From contig JACXUQ010000020.1 of the NCBI GenBank assembly GCA_014763835.1, positions 1 through 18,437 of the forward strand: a stretch of DNA of 18,437 nt, given 5' to 3'. The translations under genes and the position numbers were made by a program. The notes under the pieces were generated by a model. That model searched no databases. It was not told where the DNA came from and saw only the letters and a list, made by a program, of their open reading frames with translations. The first letter of the stretch is position 1, and every line of letters begins with the position of its first letter. The DNA is from Thiotrichales bacterium (lineage in GTDB: Bacteria; Pseudomonadota; Gammaproteobacteria; Thiomicrospirales; Thiomicrospiraceae). Shown piece after piece: positions 1-7,115 of the stretch.

Positions 1-48
1 TCCCTTAAAAAATAATCGCATTATTCTAACAATTATTATGGCGTACTG

Positions 49-80
49 CATAAAAACAAAACCCCAGCTCAAACTGGGGT
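49..80 (-). terminator. Rho-independent terminator after iscA
   Basis: Read on the minus strand, a 7-bp perfect stem ACCCCAG / CTGGGGT (61-80) with a six-base loop is followed by a T-rich run (TTTGTTTTTAT, about 50-60). It lies 27 bases past the iscA stop codon, so iscA is the last gene of its transcription unit. Confidence 0.88.
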
Positions 81-106
81 CAACCGCTTGAATTGCCGCC
101 TAAAAC

Positions 107-433
107 TCAGACTGTAAAGGACTCTCCACAGCCGCAACTATCTTTGACGTTAGGGTTTTTGAAATCAAAACCTTCGTTGAGCAGACTTTCTTTGACGTAA
201 TCGATTTGCATGCCATCGATATTAGCCAGACTTTTAGGATCGACCACAACCTTGACACCGAAGGAATCAAACACGGCATCGTCTTCTTTAATTTCATCGG
301 CATAGTCCACGACATAAGCAAAACCGGCGCACCCACTGACCTTAGTGCCCACGCGCAGCCCCAAACCCGACCCACGCTTGGCAATCATATTCTTCACACG
401 TTGTGCTGCTGCCTCTGTTAAAGTAACGGCCAT
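107..433 (-). CDS. iscA: Iron-sulfur cluster assembly protein IscA (HesB/IscA A-type carrier)
   Basis: This small A-type carrier (108 aa, usual length about 107) holds an Fe-S cluster or iron and passes it to apoproteins in the cytoplasm. The three family ligand cysteines are present: C35 in the SGCAGFAY segment, and C100 and C102 in the C-terminal SCGCGESF signature. The NPNVKD stretch before the CGCG motif is typical of IscA rather than ErpA, so I prefer that name, although A-type carriers overlap in function. The ATG at 433 is preceded by a purine-rich AAGGGGTGAGAG. It follows iscR by 26 bases, and a terminator follows it. The usual partners iscS, iscU, hscBA and fdx are not beside it, so this is a reduced isc locus. 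Confidence 0.93.
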   Translation of the reverse strand: MAVTLTEAAAQRVKNMIAKRGSGLGLRVGTKVSGCAGFAYVVDYADEIKEDDAVFDSFGVKVVVDPKSLANIDGMQIDYVKESLLNEGFDFKNPNVKDSCGCGESFTV

Positions 434-459
434 CTCTCACCCCTTAAATACCTAATCCC

Positions 460-891
460 TTAGGCGAATTTAATTTCTTTAATATTTGAATGCTTTTTGT
501 CCAGCAAGGATTGCAGTGTAATATTCCCCAGGAAGGAGTCAATCAAAATACTCAAATCACTCCACAATTCGTGCGACAAACACTGATCACCGCCATGACA
601 ATTGGCCTTACCGCCGCATTTACGTGCATCAATCACCTCGTCGACCGCATGAATAATATCGCTGATTGAAATCTCATCGGCAGGACGACTCAAACGGTAA
701 CCGCCGCCCGGTCCTCTCGCACTTGCCACCAGATCCGCTTTCTTGAGTTTGGCAAACAACTGCTCCAAATAAGACAGCGAGATACCCTGACGCTCTGAAA
801 TCAACGACAACGTGATTGGCCCATGCTGTTGATTTAACGCAATATCAATCATCGCTGTAACGGCATAACGCCCTTTTGATGTCAACTTCAT
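460..891 (-). CDS. iscR: Fe-S cluster-sensing transcriptional regulator IscR (Rrf2 family)
   Basis: The 143-aa Rrf2-family regulator has an N-terminal winged helix (MKLTSKGRYAVTAMIDIAL onward, with the GPGGGYRL wing at about 60-67). The [2Fe-2S] ligands sit at exactly the E. coli IscR positions: C92, C98, C104 and H107. From family knowledge, cluster-bound IscR represses Fe-S assembly operons and apo-IscR regulates a second class of sites. The C-terminal tail after about residue 130 is Lys-rich and not diagnostic. It lies 100 bases downstream of cysE with its own promoter (924-952) overlapped by a candidate IscR operator (932-956), so autoregulation is likely. iscA follows at once. Start ATG at 891; the upstream GGGAA is a modest ribosome site. 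Confidence 0.95.
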   Translation of the reverse strand: MKLTSKGRYAVTAMIDIALNQQHGPITLSLISERQGISLSYLEQLFAKLKKADLVASARGPGGGYRLSRPADEISISDIIHAVDEVIDARKCGGKANCHGGDQCLSHELWSDLSILIDSFLGNITLQSLLDKKHSNIKEIKFA

Positions 892-923
892 TGTTTTATT
901 CCCACGTTAAATGAATGGCTAAA

Positions 924-952
924 AGTATATAATAACCTTGCATTTAACTCAA
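924..952 (-). promoter_or_regulatory. Sigma70-type promoter of iscR-iscA
   Basis: On the minus strand the -35 hexamer TTGAGT (952-947) and the -10 hexamer TATACT (929-924) are separated by exactly 17 bases. Each matches the sigma70 consensus at four of six positions. Transcription would start near 917, giving a leader of about 25 bases before the iscR ATG at 891. This allows iscRA expression independent of trmJ-cysE. Confidence 0.7.
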
Positions 953-956
953 GTAT
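932..956 (-). promoter_or_regulatory. Candidate IscR (type 1-like) operator over the iscR -35 box
   Basis: A 25-base segment starts, on the minus strand, with ATACTTGAGT and ends with AAGGTTAT. Against the E. coli type 1 consensus as I remember it (half-site ATASYYGACT, AT-rich centre, inverted half-site), the left half matches at 9 of 10 bases and the right half at only about 5 of 10. It spans the whole -35 hexamer and most of the spacer, where a bound repressor would block RNA polymerase. Assignment is by position and similarity only. Confidence 0.55.
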
Positions 957-991
957 TGAAATAAGGCTATCTTATGGGCATATGATTCTTT

Positions 992-1789
992 TTAATCACC
1001 CTTGTGTTTCGCATGCCTCAAATGCGCCGCCTGCTCCGGATCACTCGGCTCCAACACAACATCGTCCAGCTTAGGCAGATGCATATCGATCGACTCGCCC
1101 CCCAAACGACGCAACTCCTGCGCCATTTTTTCCAGCTTCTCATCCTGCACCTGAATATGATCCAACAAACTGTAAATCGCTTTTTCCACCGGATCAGTCA
1201 CATCCTGCTTGACCCCATAGGCATCGAAACCGATTTTTTCCGCCATCTTTTCACGACGTTTAAGCGTTTCCGACTTGTTAGGCTCGACAATCCGCCCGGG
1301 AATACCGACTACCGTGCGCCCCTCCGGCACCTCTTTGACCACCACCGCATTGGAACCGATACGTGCATCATTGCCGACCGTAATCGGCCCCAACACCTTC
1401 GCGCCGGCACCCACAACCACACGATCACCCAACGTCGGATGGCGCTTGCCTTTCTGCCAAGTGGTCCCGCCCAGGGTCACGCCATGATAGAGCGTGCAGT
1501 CATCGCCGATTTCGGCCGTCTCGCCAATGACCACCCCCATGCCATGGTCAATAAACAGGCGCTCGCCAATTTTACAGGCCGGATGGATTTCAATGCCGGT
1601 AAACCAGCGCGCCGCAGTCGAAATAAAGCGCGCCAGCCACTTGAGACGCTTATTCCATAAAAAATGCGCTGCCCGATACCATAAGATCGCATGCAATCCG
1701 GGATAAGTGGTCAATACCTCAAACGTATTACGTGCTGCAGGGTCTCGTTCAAAGACACACTGGATGTCCGATCTAATTCGCTTAAACAC
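992..1789 (-). CDS. cysE: Serine O-acetyltransferase
   Basis: CysE makes O-acetylserine from serine and acetyl-CoA, the first step of cysteine synthesis in the cytoplasm. The protein has an N-terminal helical domain (ERDPAARN, TTYPGLHAI) and a left-handed beta-helix of hexapeptide repeats (about 75-165), with the catalytic-site histidines H82 (IDHGMG) and H102 (LYHGVTLGG). No ATG exists near the N-terminus. An upstream TTG at 1795 is possible, but I choose GTG at 1789, because AGAGAGG (1797-1803) lies seven bases before it and the resulting MFKRIR start matches the family, giving 265 aa. The ribosome site overlaps the trmJ stop, so the two genes are coupled. The charged tail after about residue 175 is helix-like and somewhat longer than the minimal enzyme. 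Placement ahead of iscRA links cysteine supply to Fe-S assembly. Confidence 0.95.
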   Translation of the reverse strand: MFKRIRSDIQCVFERDPAARNTFEVLTTYPGLHAILWYRAAHFLWNKRLKWLARFISTAARWFTGIEIHPACKIGERLFIDHGMGVVIGETAEIGDDCTLYHGVTLGGTTWQKGKRHPTLGDRVVVGAGAKVLGPITVGNDARIGSNAVVVKEVPEGRTVVGIPGRIVEPNKSETLKRREKMAEKIGFDAYGVKQDVTDPVEKAIYSLLDHIQVQDEKLEKMAQELRRLGGESIDMHLPKLDDVVLEPSDPEQAAHLRHAKHKGD

Positions 1790-1803
1790 CCTCAAACCTC
1801 TCT

Positions 1804-2610
1804 CTATTCATCTTTTTTGGCGCGTTCCGCCTGTCTCTGTGCGGCGGACAGAATGCCACGCAGAATATCAATCTCTTTCACATCCAATTGCGCACGGTTA
1901 AACAGTCGGCGCATACGGCGCATAAAACGCGCATTTTTGGCCGGATCCAGAAATTCTATATCCTGCAACGTCTGGTACATATGATCGTAAAACCCTTCCA
2001 TCTGATCCGCCGTGGCCAGTTTATGGCGATACCCCTTGCTATGCTCGCGTTGCAAATCGGCAGCCATCAGACACTCGTAGGCAAACACCTGCACGGCCTG
2101 CCCCAGATTAAGGGAACTATAGACCGGATTGCTTGGAATGTGCGCCAAATAATGGCATTTATCCAGTTCAGCGTTACTCAAACCGGAGTCCTCCCGACCG
2201 AACACCATGGCAATCTCGCCTTCCTCAGCAGTTTGCAGAGCCAGCTTTGCCGTTTCGCGTACATTCAGCTGCGGCCAGGCGACTTTGCGTAACCGGGCAC
2301 TCGCCCCCACGACCAATTTTGCACCTTTCACCGCCTCATCCAATGTAGCGACCACTTGGGCATTATTCAAGATATCGGCGGCACTGGAGGCGCGCTGCGA
2401 CGCCTCCTGACTGGGAAATTGCTTGGGTGAAACCAAAACCAGACGGCTCAACCCCATATTTTTCATGGCACGCGCCACCGCCCCGATATTGCCCGGGTGC
2501 GACGTTTCCACCAGCACGACTCGGATTTTGGACAGGCCGGGGTGCAGACTGTAATTGTCAAAATACGCCTGTCTTACATCAGAATCTTGCTTGCCACTCT
2601 CTTCAATCAT
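1804..2610 (-). CDS. trmJ: tRNA (cytidine/uridine-32) 2'-O-methyltransferase TrmJ
   Basis: This SPOUT-class (SpoU/TrmH) methyltransferase puts a 2'-O-methyl group on residue 32 of the tRNA anticodon loop, using S-adenosylmethionine. The SPOUT motifs are visible: motif 1 with ETSHPGNIGAVARAMKNMG at about 35-53, motif 2 MVFGREDSGLSNAEL at about 134-148, and motif 3 with IPSNPVYSSLNLGQAVQVFA at about 154-173, which forms the knotted cofactor site. The 268 aa are slightly longer than the 246-aa E. coli protein, with about 27 extra residues at the N-terminus. Start ATG at 2610 has only a GGA upstream; a start nearer the motif cannot be excluded. It is the first gene of trmJ-cysE-iscR-iscA, and the trmJ-iscR neighbourhood is also found in E. 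coli. Confidence 0.93.
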   Translation of the reverse strand: MIEESGKQDSDVRQAYFDNYSLHPGLSKIRVVLVETSHPGNIGAVARAMKNMGLSRLVLVSPKQFPSQEASQRASSAADILNNAQVVATLDEAVKGAKLVVGASARLRKVAWPQLNVRETAKLALQTAEEGEIAMVFGREDSGLSNAELDKCHYLAHIPSNPVYSSLNLGQAVQVFAYECLMAADLQREHSKGYRHKLATADQMEGFYDHMYQTLQDIEFLDPAKNARFMRRMRRLFNRAQLDVKEIDILRGILSAAQRQAERAKKDE

Positions 2611-2719
2611 GTTATTTTCCGTTATAATATTTTTCTGCGCTATTTTAACGCCTTAGCCGTCAAAATTCGCACCCTTGCTCTCTTTAACAATAAAAAACAC
2701 GCAAAACAGGAACTCCGCC

Positions 2720-3529
2720 ATGCATCCTTTACTCAATATCGCGATTCTAGCCGCCCGCAGTGCCGGTCAAAAAATCATGCACCATCTGGACAACATCGAT
2801 CGTCTCAATATTGAGCACAAAGGCAAGAACGACTACGTCAGCGAAGTCGACAAGGAGGCGGAGCAAGCGATTATCCAGACCATCCGCAAATACTACCCCG
2901 ACCACCACATCCTCGCAGAAGAGAGCGGCAAAAATCCAGCCAAAAACAGCAAATCCGACATTGAATGGATTATCGACCCGCTGGACGGCACCACCAACTT
3001 TTTACACCAGTTCCCACAATTTGCGGTATCCATTGCAATTAAAGAGAAAGGCAAACTGATGCACGGCGTCATTTACGACCCGGTGCGTGACGAGATGTTC
3101 AGTGCCAGCCGTGGCAGTGGCGCCAAACTCAATAATTTCCGCATCCGTGTGAGTGAGCAGAAAACCCTCGATAACGCCCTGCTGGCGACCGGGTTCCCGT
3201 ACCACGATTTCAGCTATCTCGACAGCTACATGGCAAGTTTGAAAAGCTTTATGCAATCCACCGCCGGCATCCGCCGCGCCGGCTCCGCGGCGCTGGATTT
3301 GGCCTACGCGGCGTGCGGTCGCGTGGACGGTTACTGGGAATTCAATCTGAAACCTTGGGATATCGCTGCGGGTGCGCTGATTGCCAAAGAGGCCGGCGCA
3401 CTGGTCACCGATTTTATGGGCGGGGAAAACTATCTGCAAAGTGGCAACATTCTGGTCGCCAATCCAAAACTGTATAAAGAGATGGCGCAAACCCTGGCCA
3501 AAACCATTCCGGCCGAACTGCGCAAATAA
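2720..3529 (+). CDS. suhB: Inositol-1-monophosphatase family protein SuhB
   Basis: This Mg2+-dependent, Li+-sensitive-fold phosphatase acts on inositol monophosphate. In E. coli SuhB also binds the rRNA transcription antitermination complex. The metal-binding motifs are complete: ILAEES at 64-69, IIDPLDGTTNF at 84-94 and PWDIAAGA at 212-219. The 269 aa match the family (267 in E. coli). I use the ATG at 2720, which has AGGA upstream and gives the usual MHPLLNIA start; an in-frame extension back to 2675 has no family support. It is divergent from trmJ and convergent with rimI. The suhB/trmJ divergence is conserved in gammaproteobacteria, which supports the assignment. I found no convincing promoter pair in the 109-base divergent gap. 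Confidence 0.95.
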   Translation: MHPLLNIAILAARSAGQKIMHHLDNIDRLNIEHKGKNDYVSEVDKEAEQAIIQTIRKYYPDHHILAEESGKNPAKNSKSDIEWIIDPLDGTTNFLHQFPQFAVSIAIKEKGKLMHGVIYDPVRDEMFSASRGSGAKLNNFRIRVSEQKTLDNALLATGFPYHDFSYLDSYMASLKSFMQSTAGIRRAGSAALDLAYAACGRVDGYWEFNLKPWDIAAGALIAKEAGALVTDFMGGENYLQSGNILVANPKLYKEMAQTLAKTIPAELRK

Positions 3530-3561
3530 CCCGGCCTGTTCACTTTTTTAGCCGGTCACTT

Positions 3562-4041
3562 TCAAAGAGGGCACGACATCAGAATCGCGTCCTCTTTGGT
3601 CTCAATCAAGGCGCCTTTTGCCTCATCCCATTCATGACACGAGTAATAATTCGGACGCACGCCGTCACGGTTAAATCCGCAACGCTCGTAGACTTTCAGC
3701 GCCGCGTCATTCGACACCCTGACCTCTAGAAACATGATATTGAAGTCGCTCTCCTTGAGCTTGCCCTGCAGTTTTTGCAACGCCTGCTTACCTAAACCCC
3801 TGCCTTGAAATTTCGGCGCAATGCAGAGATTCAGCAAATGTGCTTCATCCAATACGGTCAGCACACAAGCATAGCCAATATCCTCGCCGTCGGCATTGCA
3901 GAAAATGTAGTTCAAACCCTGATCCAGACTGTTCTCAAAACCCTGCCGGCTCCACGGAAAATCGTAGGCCTGCTGCTCAATCTGCAACACCCAATCAAGG
4001 TCACTTTCCTGCATATTTCGCAGGTAATTCAATTCCAACAT
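3562..4041 (-). CDS. rimI: Ribosomal protein S18-alanine N-acetyltransferase RimI
   Basis: This GNAT-fold acetyltransferase acetylates the N-terminal alanine of ribosomal protein S18. The acetyl-CoA pyrophosphate loop is QGRGLG at 79-84, preceded by NLCIAPKF. The RimI hallmark segments LEVRVSNDAALKVYERCGF (about 105-123) and RPNYY (129-133) are present, including E106 in the position of the family catalytic glutamate. Length 159 aa is normal (148 in E. coli). Start ATG at 4041 has no clear Shine-Dalgarno sequence, so translation may depend on read-through from the upstream gene 47 bases away. It is the last gene of pssA-leuA-(HolD-like)-rimI and faces suhB across a 32-base gap without a convincing terminator. 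Confidence 0.92.
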   Translation of the reverse strand: MLELNYLRNMQESDLDWVLQIEQQAYDFPWSRQGFENSLDQGLNYIFCNADGEDIGYACVLTVLDEAHLLNLCIAPKFQGRGLGKQALQKLQGKLKESDFNIMFLEVRVSNDAALKVYERCGFNRDGVRPNYYSCHEWDEAKGALIETKEDAILMSCPL

Positions 4042-4088
4042 AATGCAATTAACTTAAAACAATCTGAAATGTCAAAAAGAAGGGAAAA

Positions 4089-4622
4089 TTAAAACTGGGC
4101 ACGCATCAGCGTTTCGTAGAAATCGCGCTTGGCGTAAGGATCGGCCAGCATCTCACTTAAACTGGGCACAGCCAACACCGCAAAGCCTTCGGCCAATTGC
4201 TCCGACAGGGCATGATCCGGCGCCATGGACAACACCTGCTCGACATCGAACGCCATAATCTCCTCCAAGGTCGTAAAAACCGCCTCTTCGGAACTCAGCA
4301 CCTCAGTATCGTAATAGCTCACCTGCTCTTCCGACCAGCCAAATGCACGGCAGATATTCAGCCAAAGCTGCCATTCCGGCAGCTCGTCGTTCTCCCAGAT
4401 GGCATTCAAGCCGCTGCCGATCAACACCAATCCGGCAGGTTCAGTGGCAAAACGACCGGAAGGCATCATGCCAAACGGACTCCTCTCCAAAACCGGCTCA
4501 GAGTTCAGGTGAGAAGCATCTCTCGATGAAGCGATTTTTTGTGTTTGCCAAAACTCAGCAGGCCGGGTCAGCCAGACCTGGCCGCCGAGTTGCACAAACA
4601 GTTCGGAAGAGAATTTGACCAC
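4089..4622 (-). CDS. HolD-like protein (possible DNA polymerase III psi subunit / uracil-DNA-glycosylase-like fold)
   Basis: The 177-aa protein has no motif I can assign with certainty. Three observations suggest a diverged HolD (psi) relative. It sits directly upstream of rimI, the same order as holD-rimI in E. coli. The N-terminus resembles psi in having an aromatic-rich VWLTRPAEFW (16-25). The central LVLIGSGLN followed by a WLNICRAFGW helix, with the C-terminal VPSLSEMLADPYAKRDFYE, resembles the end of uracil-DNA-glycosylase-like folds, which psi shares. I see no glycosylase catalytic residues. It starts at GTG (4622), eight bases after the leuA stop, with no good ribosome site, so it is probably translated by coupling to leuA. 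Alternative: an unrelated lineage-specific protein. Confidence 0.55.
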   Translation of the reverse strand: MVKFSSELFVQLGGQVWLTRPAEFWQTQKIASSRDASHLNSEPVLERSPFGMMPSGRFATEPAGLVLIGSGLNAIWENDELPEWQLWLNICRAFGWSEEQVSYYDTEVLSSEEAVFTTLEEIMAFDVEQVLSMAPDHALSEQLAEGFAVLAVPSLSEMLADPYAKRDFYETLMRAQF

Positions 4623-4630
4623 GACTGAAC

Positions 4631-6175
4631 TTATACCGGTGCTTGCGGATGCGCCTTGGCATTGCCTGCCAGCAACTTGTTGAGCGCATTAATATAGGCT
4701 TTAGCCGAAGCGGTGACAATATCCGTATCCGCGCCCTGACCGTTGACGATACGCCCAGCCAATTCCAGGCGTACCGAGGTCTCTCCCATCGAGTCCGTGC
4801 CGTTAGTGACGTTGCTGACGGAGTAAAGCTCAAGCGTCGCACCGGATTTGACAAGACTTTCAATCGCCTTGAAGGTCGCATCGACCACCCCGCCGCCATC
4901 GGCACGCGCCGAATTTTCTTCGCCGTCCACCCACAGGGTCACTTCGGCATGCGGACGCTCACCGGTTTCGGTCGCCACTTTCAGCGACACCAGACGATAG
5001 GTTTCATTTTCGGCACGTTCGGCGGAACTGTCAGTCACCAATGCCTGCAAATCTTCGTCGTAAATTTCGTGTTTGCGGTCAGCCAACTCTTTGAAGCGGC
5101 CAAAAGCGTCATTCAAATCCTGCTCGGTTTCAAAGGTGATCCCCAACTCTTCCAAACGGCTGCGGAACGCATTGCGCCCGGAGTGCTTGCCCAACACCAT
5201 TTTGTTGGTGGTCCAGCCCACATCTTCGGCACGCATGATTTCATAAGTTTCGCGGTGTTTGAGTACGCCATCCTGATGAATACCCGATTCATGCGAGAAC
5301 GCATTGGCACCGACAATCGCCTTGTTGGGCTGTACCGCAAACCCGGTGATACCCGACACCAGTCGGGACGCCGCCAGAATTTCGCGGGTATTGATACGCG
5401 TATCCACCGCAAAGATATCCTGACGCGTCTTGATGGCCATAACCACCTCTTCCAACGCCGTATTACCGGCGCGTTCACCCAAACCGTTGATGGTACATTC
5501 GATCTGACGCGCGCCATTCTGCACCGCCGCCAACGAGTTGGCCACCGCCAACCCCAAATCGTTATGGCAGTGCGCCGAAAAAATTGCCTTATCGGAATTA
5601 GGAATTCGCTCAATCAATGTCTTGAACAAAGCGCCGAATTGGTCCGGCACGTTATAACCCACCGTATCGGGAATATTGATGGTCGTTGCGCCAGCGTCTA
5701 TCACCGCCTCAATCACGCGGCACAGGAAATCCGGCTCGGAACGTCCGGCATCTTCCGGCGAGAACTCAACATTATCGGTATAGTTTCGCGCCTTTTTGAC
5801 CGCCCAGACCGCGCGCTCCACCACCTCATCCGGCGTCATACGCAATTTCTTTTCCATATGAATCGGCGAGGTCGCAATAAAGGTGTGGATACGCCCGGAA
5901 TTAGCCGGCTTGATGGCCTCGCCGGCACGCATAATATCGTTTTCCACTGCGCGCGCCAAACCGCAGACAGTACTGTCTTTTACCACGCTGGCCACCGCCT
6001 TGACCGATTCAAAATCCCCGATACTTGCCGCCGGAAAACCGGCTTCGATCACATCGACCCGCAGCTTTTCGAGCTGTTTGGCAATACGCACCTTTTCTTC
6101 TTTGGTCATGGAAGCGCCGGGGCTCTGCTCGCCGTCGCGCAAAGTGGTATCAAAAATAATGACTTGTTCTTTCAT
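4631..6175 (-). CDS. leuA: 2-isopropylmalate synthase
   Basis: LeuA condenses acetyl-CoA with 2-oxoisovalerate, the committed step of leucine synthesis. The catalytic TIM barrel carries the signature FDTTLRDGEQSPG (8-20), the metal ligands H202 and H204 in SAHCHNDLGLA, and GLGERAGN (231-238). The C-terminal leucine-sensing dimer domain (about 385-505, with VDGEENSARADGGGVVDATF) is intact, so feedback inhibition is expected. The 514 aa are full length. ATG at 6175 lies two bases beyond the pssA stop codon, and the next gene starts eight bases after leuA, pointing to one transcript. A long open frame on the opposite strand (4643-6220) is a coding shadow. No leader peptide with leucine codons precedes it, so classical attenuation is not visible here. 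Confidence 0.97.
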   Translation of the reverse strand: MKEQVIIFDTTLRDGEQSPGASMTKEEKVRIAKQLEKLRVDVIEAGFPAASIGDFESVKAVASVVKDSTVCGLARAVENDIMRAGEAIKPANSGRIHTFIATSPIHMEKKLRMTPDEVVERAVWAVKKARNYTDNVEFSPEDAGRSEPDFLCRVIEAVIDAGATTINIPDTVGYNVPDQFGALFKTLIERIPNSDKAIFSAHCHNDLGLAVANSLAAVQNGARQIECTINGLGERAGNTALEEVVMAIKTRQDIFAVDTRINTREILAASRLVSGITGFAVQPNKAIVGANAFSHESGIHQDGVLKHRETYEIMRAEDVGWTTNKMVLGKHSGRNAFRSRLEELGITFETEQDLNDAFGRFKELADRKHEIYDEDLQALVTDSSAERAENETYRLVSLKVATETGERPHAEVTLWVDGEENSARADGGGVVDATFKAIESLVKSGATLELYSVSNVTNGTDSMGETSVRLELAGRIVNGQGADTDIVTASAKAYINALNKLLAGNAKAHPQAPV

Positions 6176-6177
6176 CT

Positions 6178-7005
6178 TCAGTGTTTCTCTTCTGATCCGT
6201 TATCAGGGGTGGCCTGTTGAGTTTTTTCTGCGGCTTTTTCCTCGGCGCTTGCAAACGTACTCTCCACCGCCTCCTTTTTATGCTGCTTGCGCAGTTCGCG
6301 GGTTTTCCTCAATGCAAGCAACGTCATCGTCGGACCGGAGATCGCATAAACCAAAAAAATCAGGAAAAGGAACATTGCCGGCTTCAAGGTGATGACCACC
6401 GCCACCAATACAATCAGAATCAAGGTCACAAACGGTACCTTGTCTTTCAGATTCAACTCCTTGAAGGAGCTGAAACGCACATTGCTGACCATCATGACGC
6501 CGGCAAACAGAGTTAACAAGAGCGCGGCAAACGGCACGCTGGCATGCTGCATCTGATTGGTTTCGACCATCCACACCAGTCCGGCCAACAAGGCGGCGGC
6601 GGCCGGGCTTGGCAAGCCCTGAAAATAGCGTTTATCGGCAATCCCCACCTGGGTATTGAAGCGCGCCAGGCGCAAGGCCGCAGCTGCCGTATAGATAAAC
6701 GCGATGACCCACCCCAGTTTTTCAAAATCCTGCAAGGCCCATTGGTAAATCAGCAATGCCGGCGCCAGGCCGAAAGAAACCATATCGGACAGACTGTCAT
6801 ATTCGGCGCCAAACGCACTGGTGGAGTTGGTCATTCGTGCCACACGACCGTCCAGACCGTCGAAAATCATCGCCACAAAAATGGCGATGGCACCCGCCTC
6901 GAAATGTCCCTGCATTCCGGCTATGACAGCATAGAAGCCGGCAAACAGGGCCGCGGTTGTCATCAAGTTGGGCAGTAAATAAATGCCACGTTCAAACGGT
7001 TTCAT
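6178..7005 (-). CDS. pssA: CDP-diacylglycerol-serine O-phosphatidyltransferase
   Basis: This inner-membrane enzyme makes phosphatidylserine, the precursor of phosphatidylethanolamine. The CDP-alcohol phosphatidyltransferase motif is complete: D52-G53, A56-R57, G66, D70 and D74 in the segment FDGLDGRVAR to YDSLSD. Several hydrophobic membrane spans follow (for example 13-30, 76-95, 165-180, 190-225). The C-terminal 40 residues are charged (Lys, Glu) and probably cytoplasmic. This is the integral-membrane PssA type, not the E. coli phospholipase-D-like type. I take ATG at 7005 (275 aa), four bases after AAAGAGAG, over TTG at 7020, because MKPFERGIYLLPNL is the usual start. It heads pssA-leuA-holD-like-rimI; its 3' end is two bases from the leuA start. 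Confidence 0.93.
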   Translation of the reverse strand: MKPFERGIYLLPNLMTTAALFAGFYAVIAGMQGHFEAGAIAIFVAMIFDGLDGRVARMTNSTSAFGAEYDSLSDMVSFGLAPALLIYQWALQDFEKLGWVIAFIYTAAAALRLARFNTQVGIADKRYFQGLPSPAAAALLAGLVWMVETNQMQHASVPFAALLLTLFAGVMMVSNVRFSSFKELNLKDKVPFVTLILIVLVAVVITLKPAMFLFLIFLVYAISGPTMTLLALRKTRELRKQHKKEAVESTFASAEEKAAEKTQQATPDNGSEEKH

Positions 7006-7070
7006 AAAACTCTCTTTCAACTAATTTAAATGTGAAATAAGCAGACGGCTGCTATTCTACTCTTTTTTAG

Positions 7071-7089
7071 GCTCGGCAATAAACCGAGC
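7071..7089. other. Hairpin between the dehydrogenase-like gene and pssA
   Basis: A 6-bp perfect inverted repeat GCTCGG / CCGAGC with a seven-base loop lies 26 bases past the end of the dehydrogenase-like gene. On the minus strand it is followed by CTAAAAAAG rather than a T run, so it is not a standard intrinsic terminator for that gene. It could slow transcription, stabilise a 3' end, or be a former terminator. Confidence 0.4.
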
Positions 7090-7115
7090 GTGGCGTTATT
7101 AGCGAATCAAACCGC

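Noticed and set aside
1..48. Possible start of another gene or element at the window edge
   Set aside because: Only 48 AT-rich bases beyond the iscA terminator, with no open frame or motif to support a call.
1004..1660. A 218-residue plus-strand open frame opposite cysE
   Set aside because: It is the reverse shadow of conserved hexapeptide-repeat coding sequence, with no ribosome site or domain.
3531..3555. CCGGC / GCCGG inverted repeat between the convergent suhB and rimI genes as a bidirectional terminator
   Set aside because: Only five pairs with a 15-base loop, and the T/A run is inside the loop rather than after the stem.
4643..6220. A 525-residue open frame on the plus strand opposite leuA and the start of its neighbour
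   Set aside because: It is antisense to an unambiguous leuA, is rich in His, Arg and Gln as shadow frames are, and has no recognisable domain.
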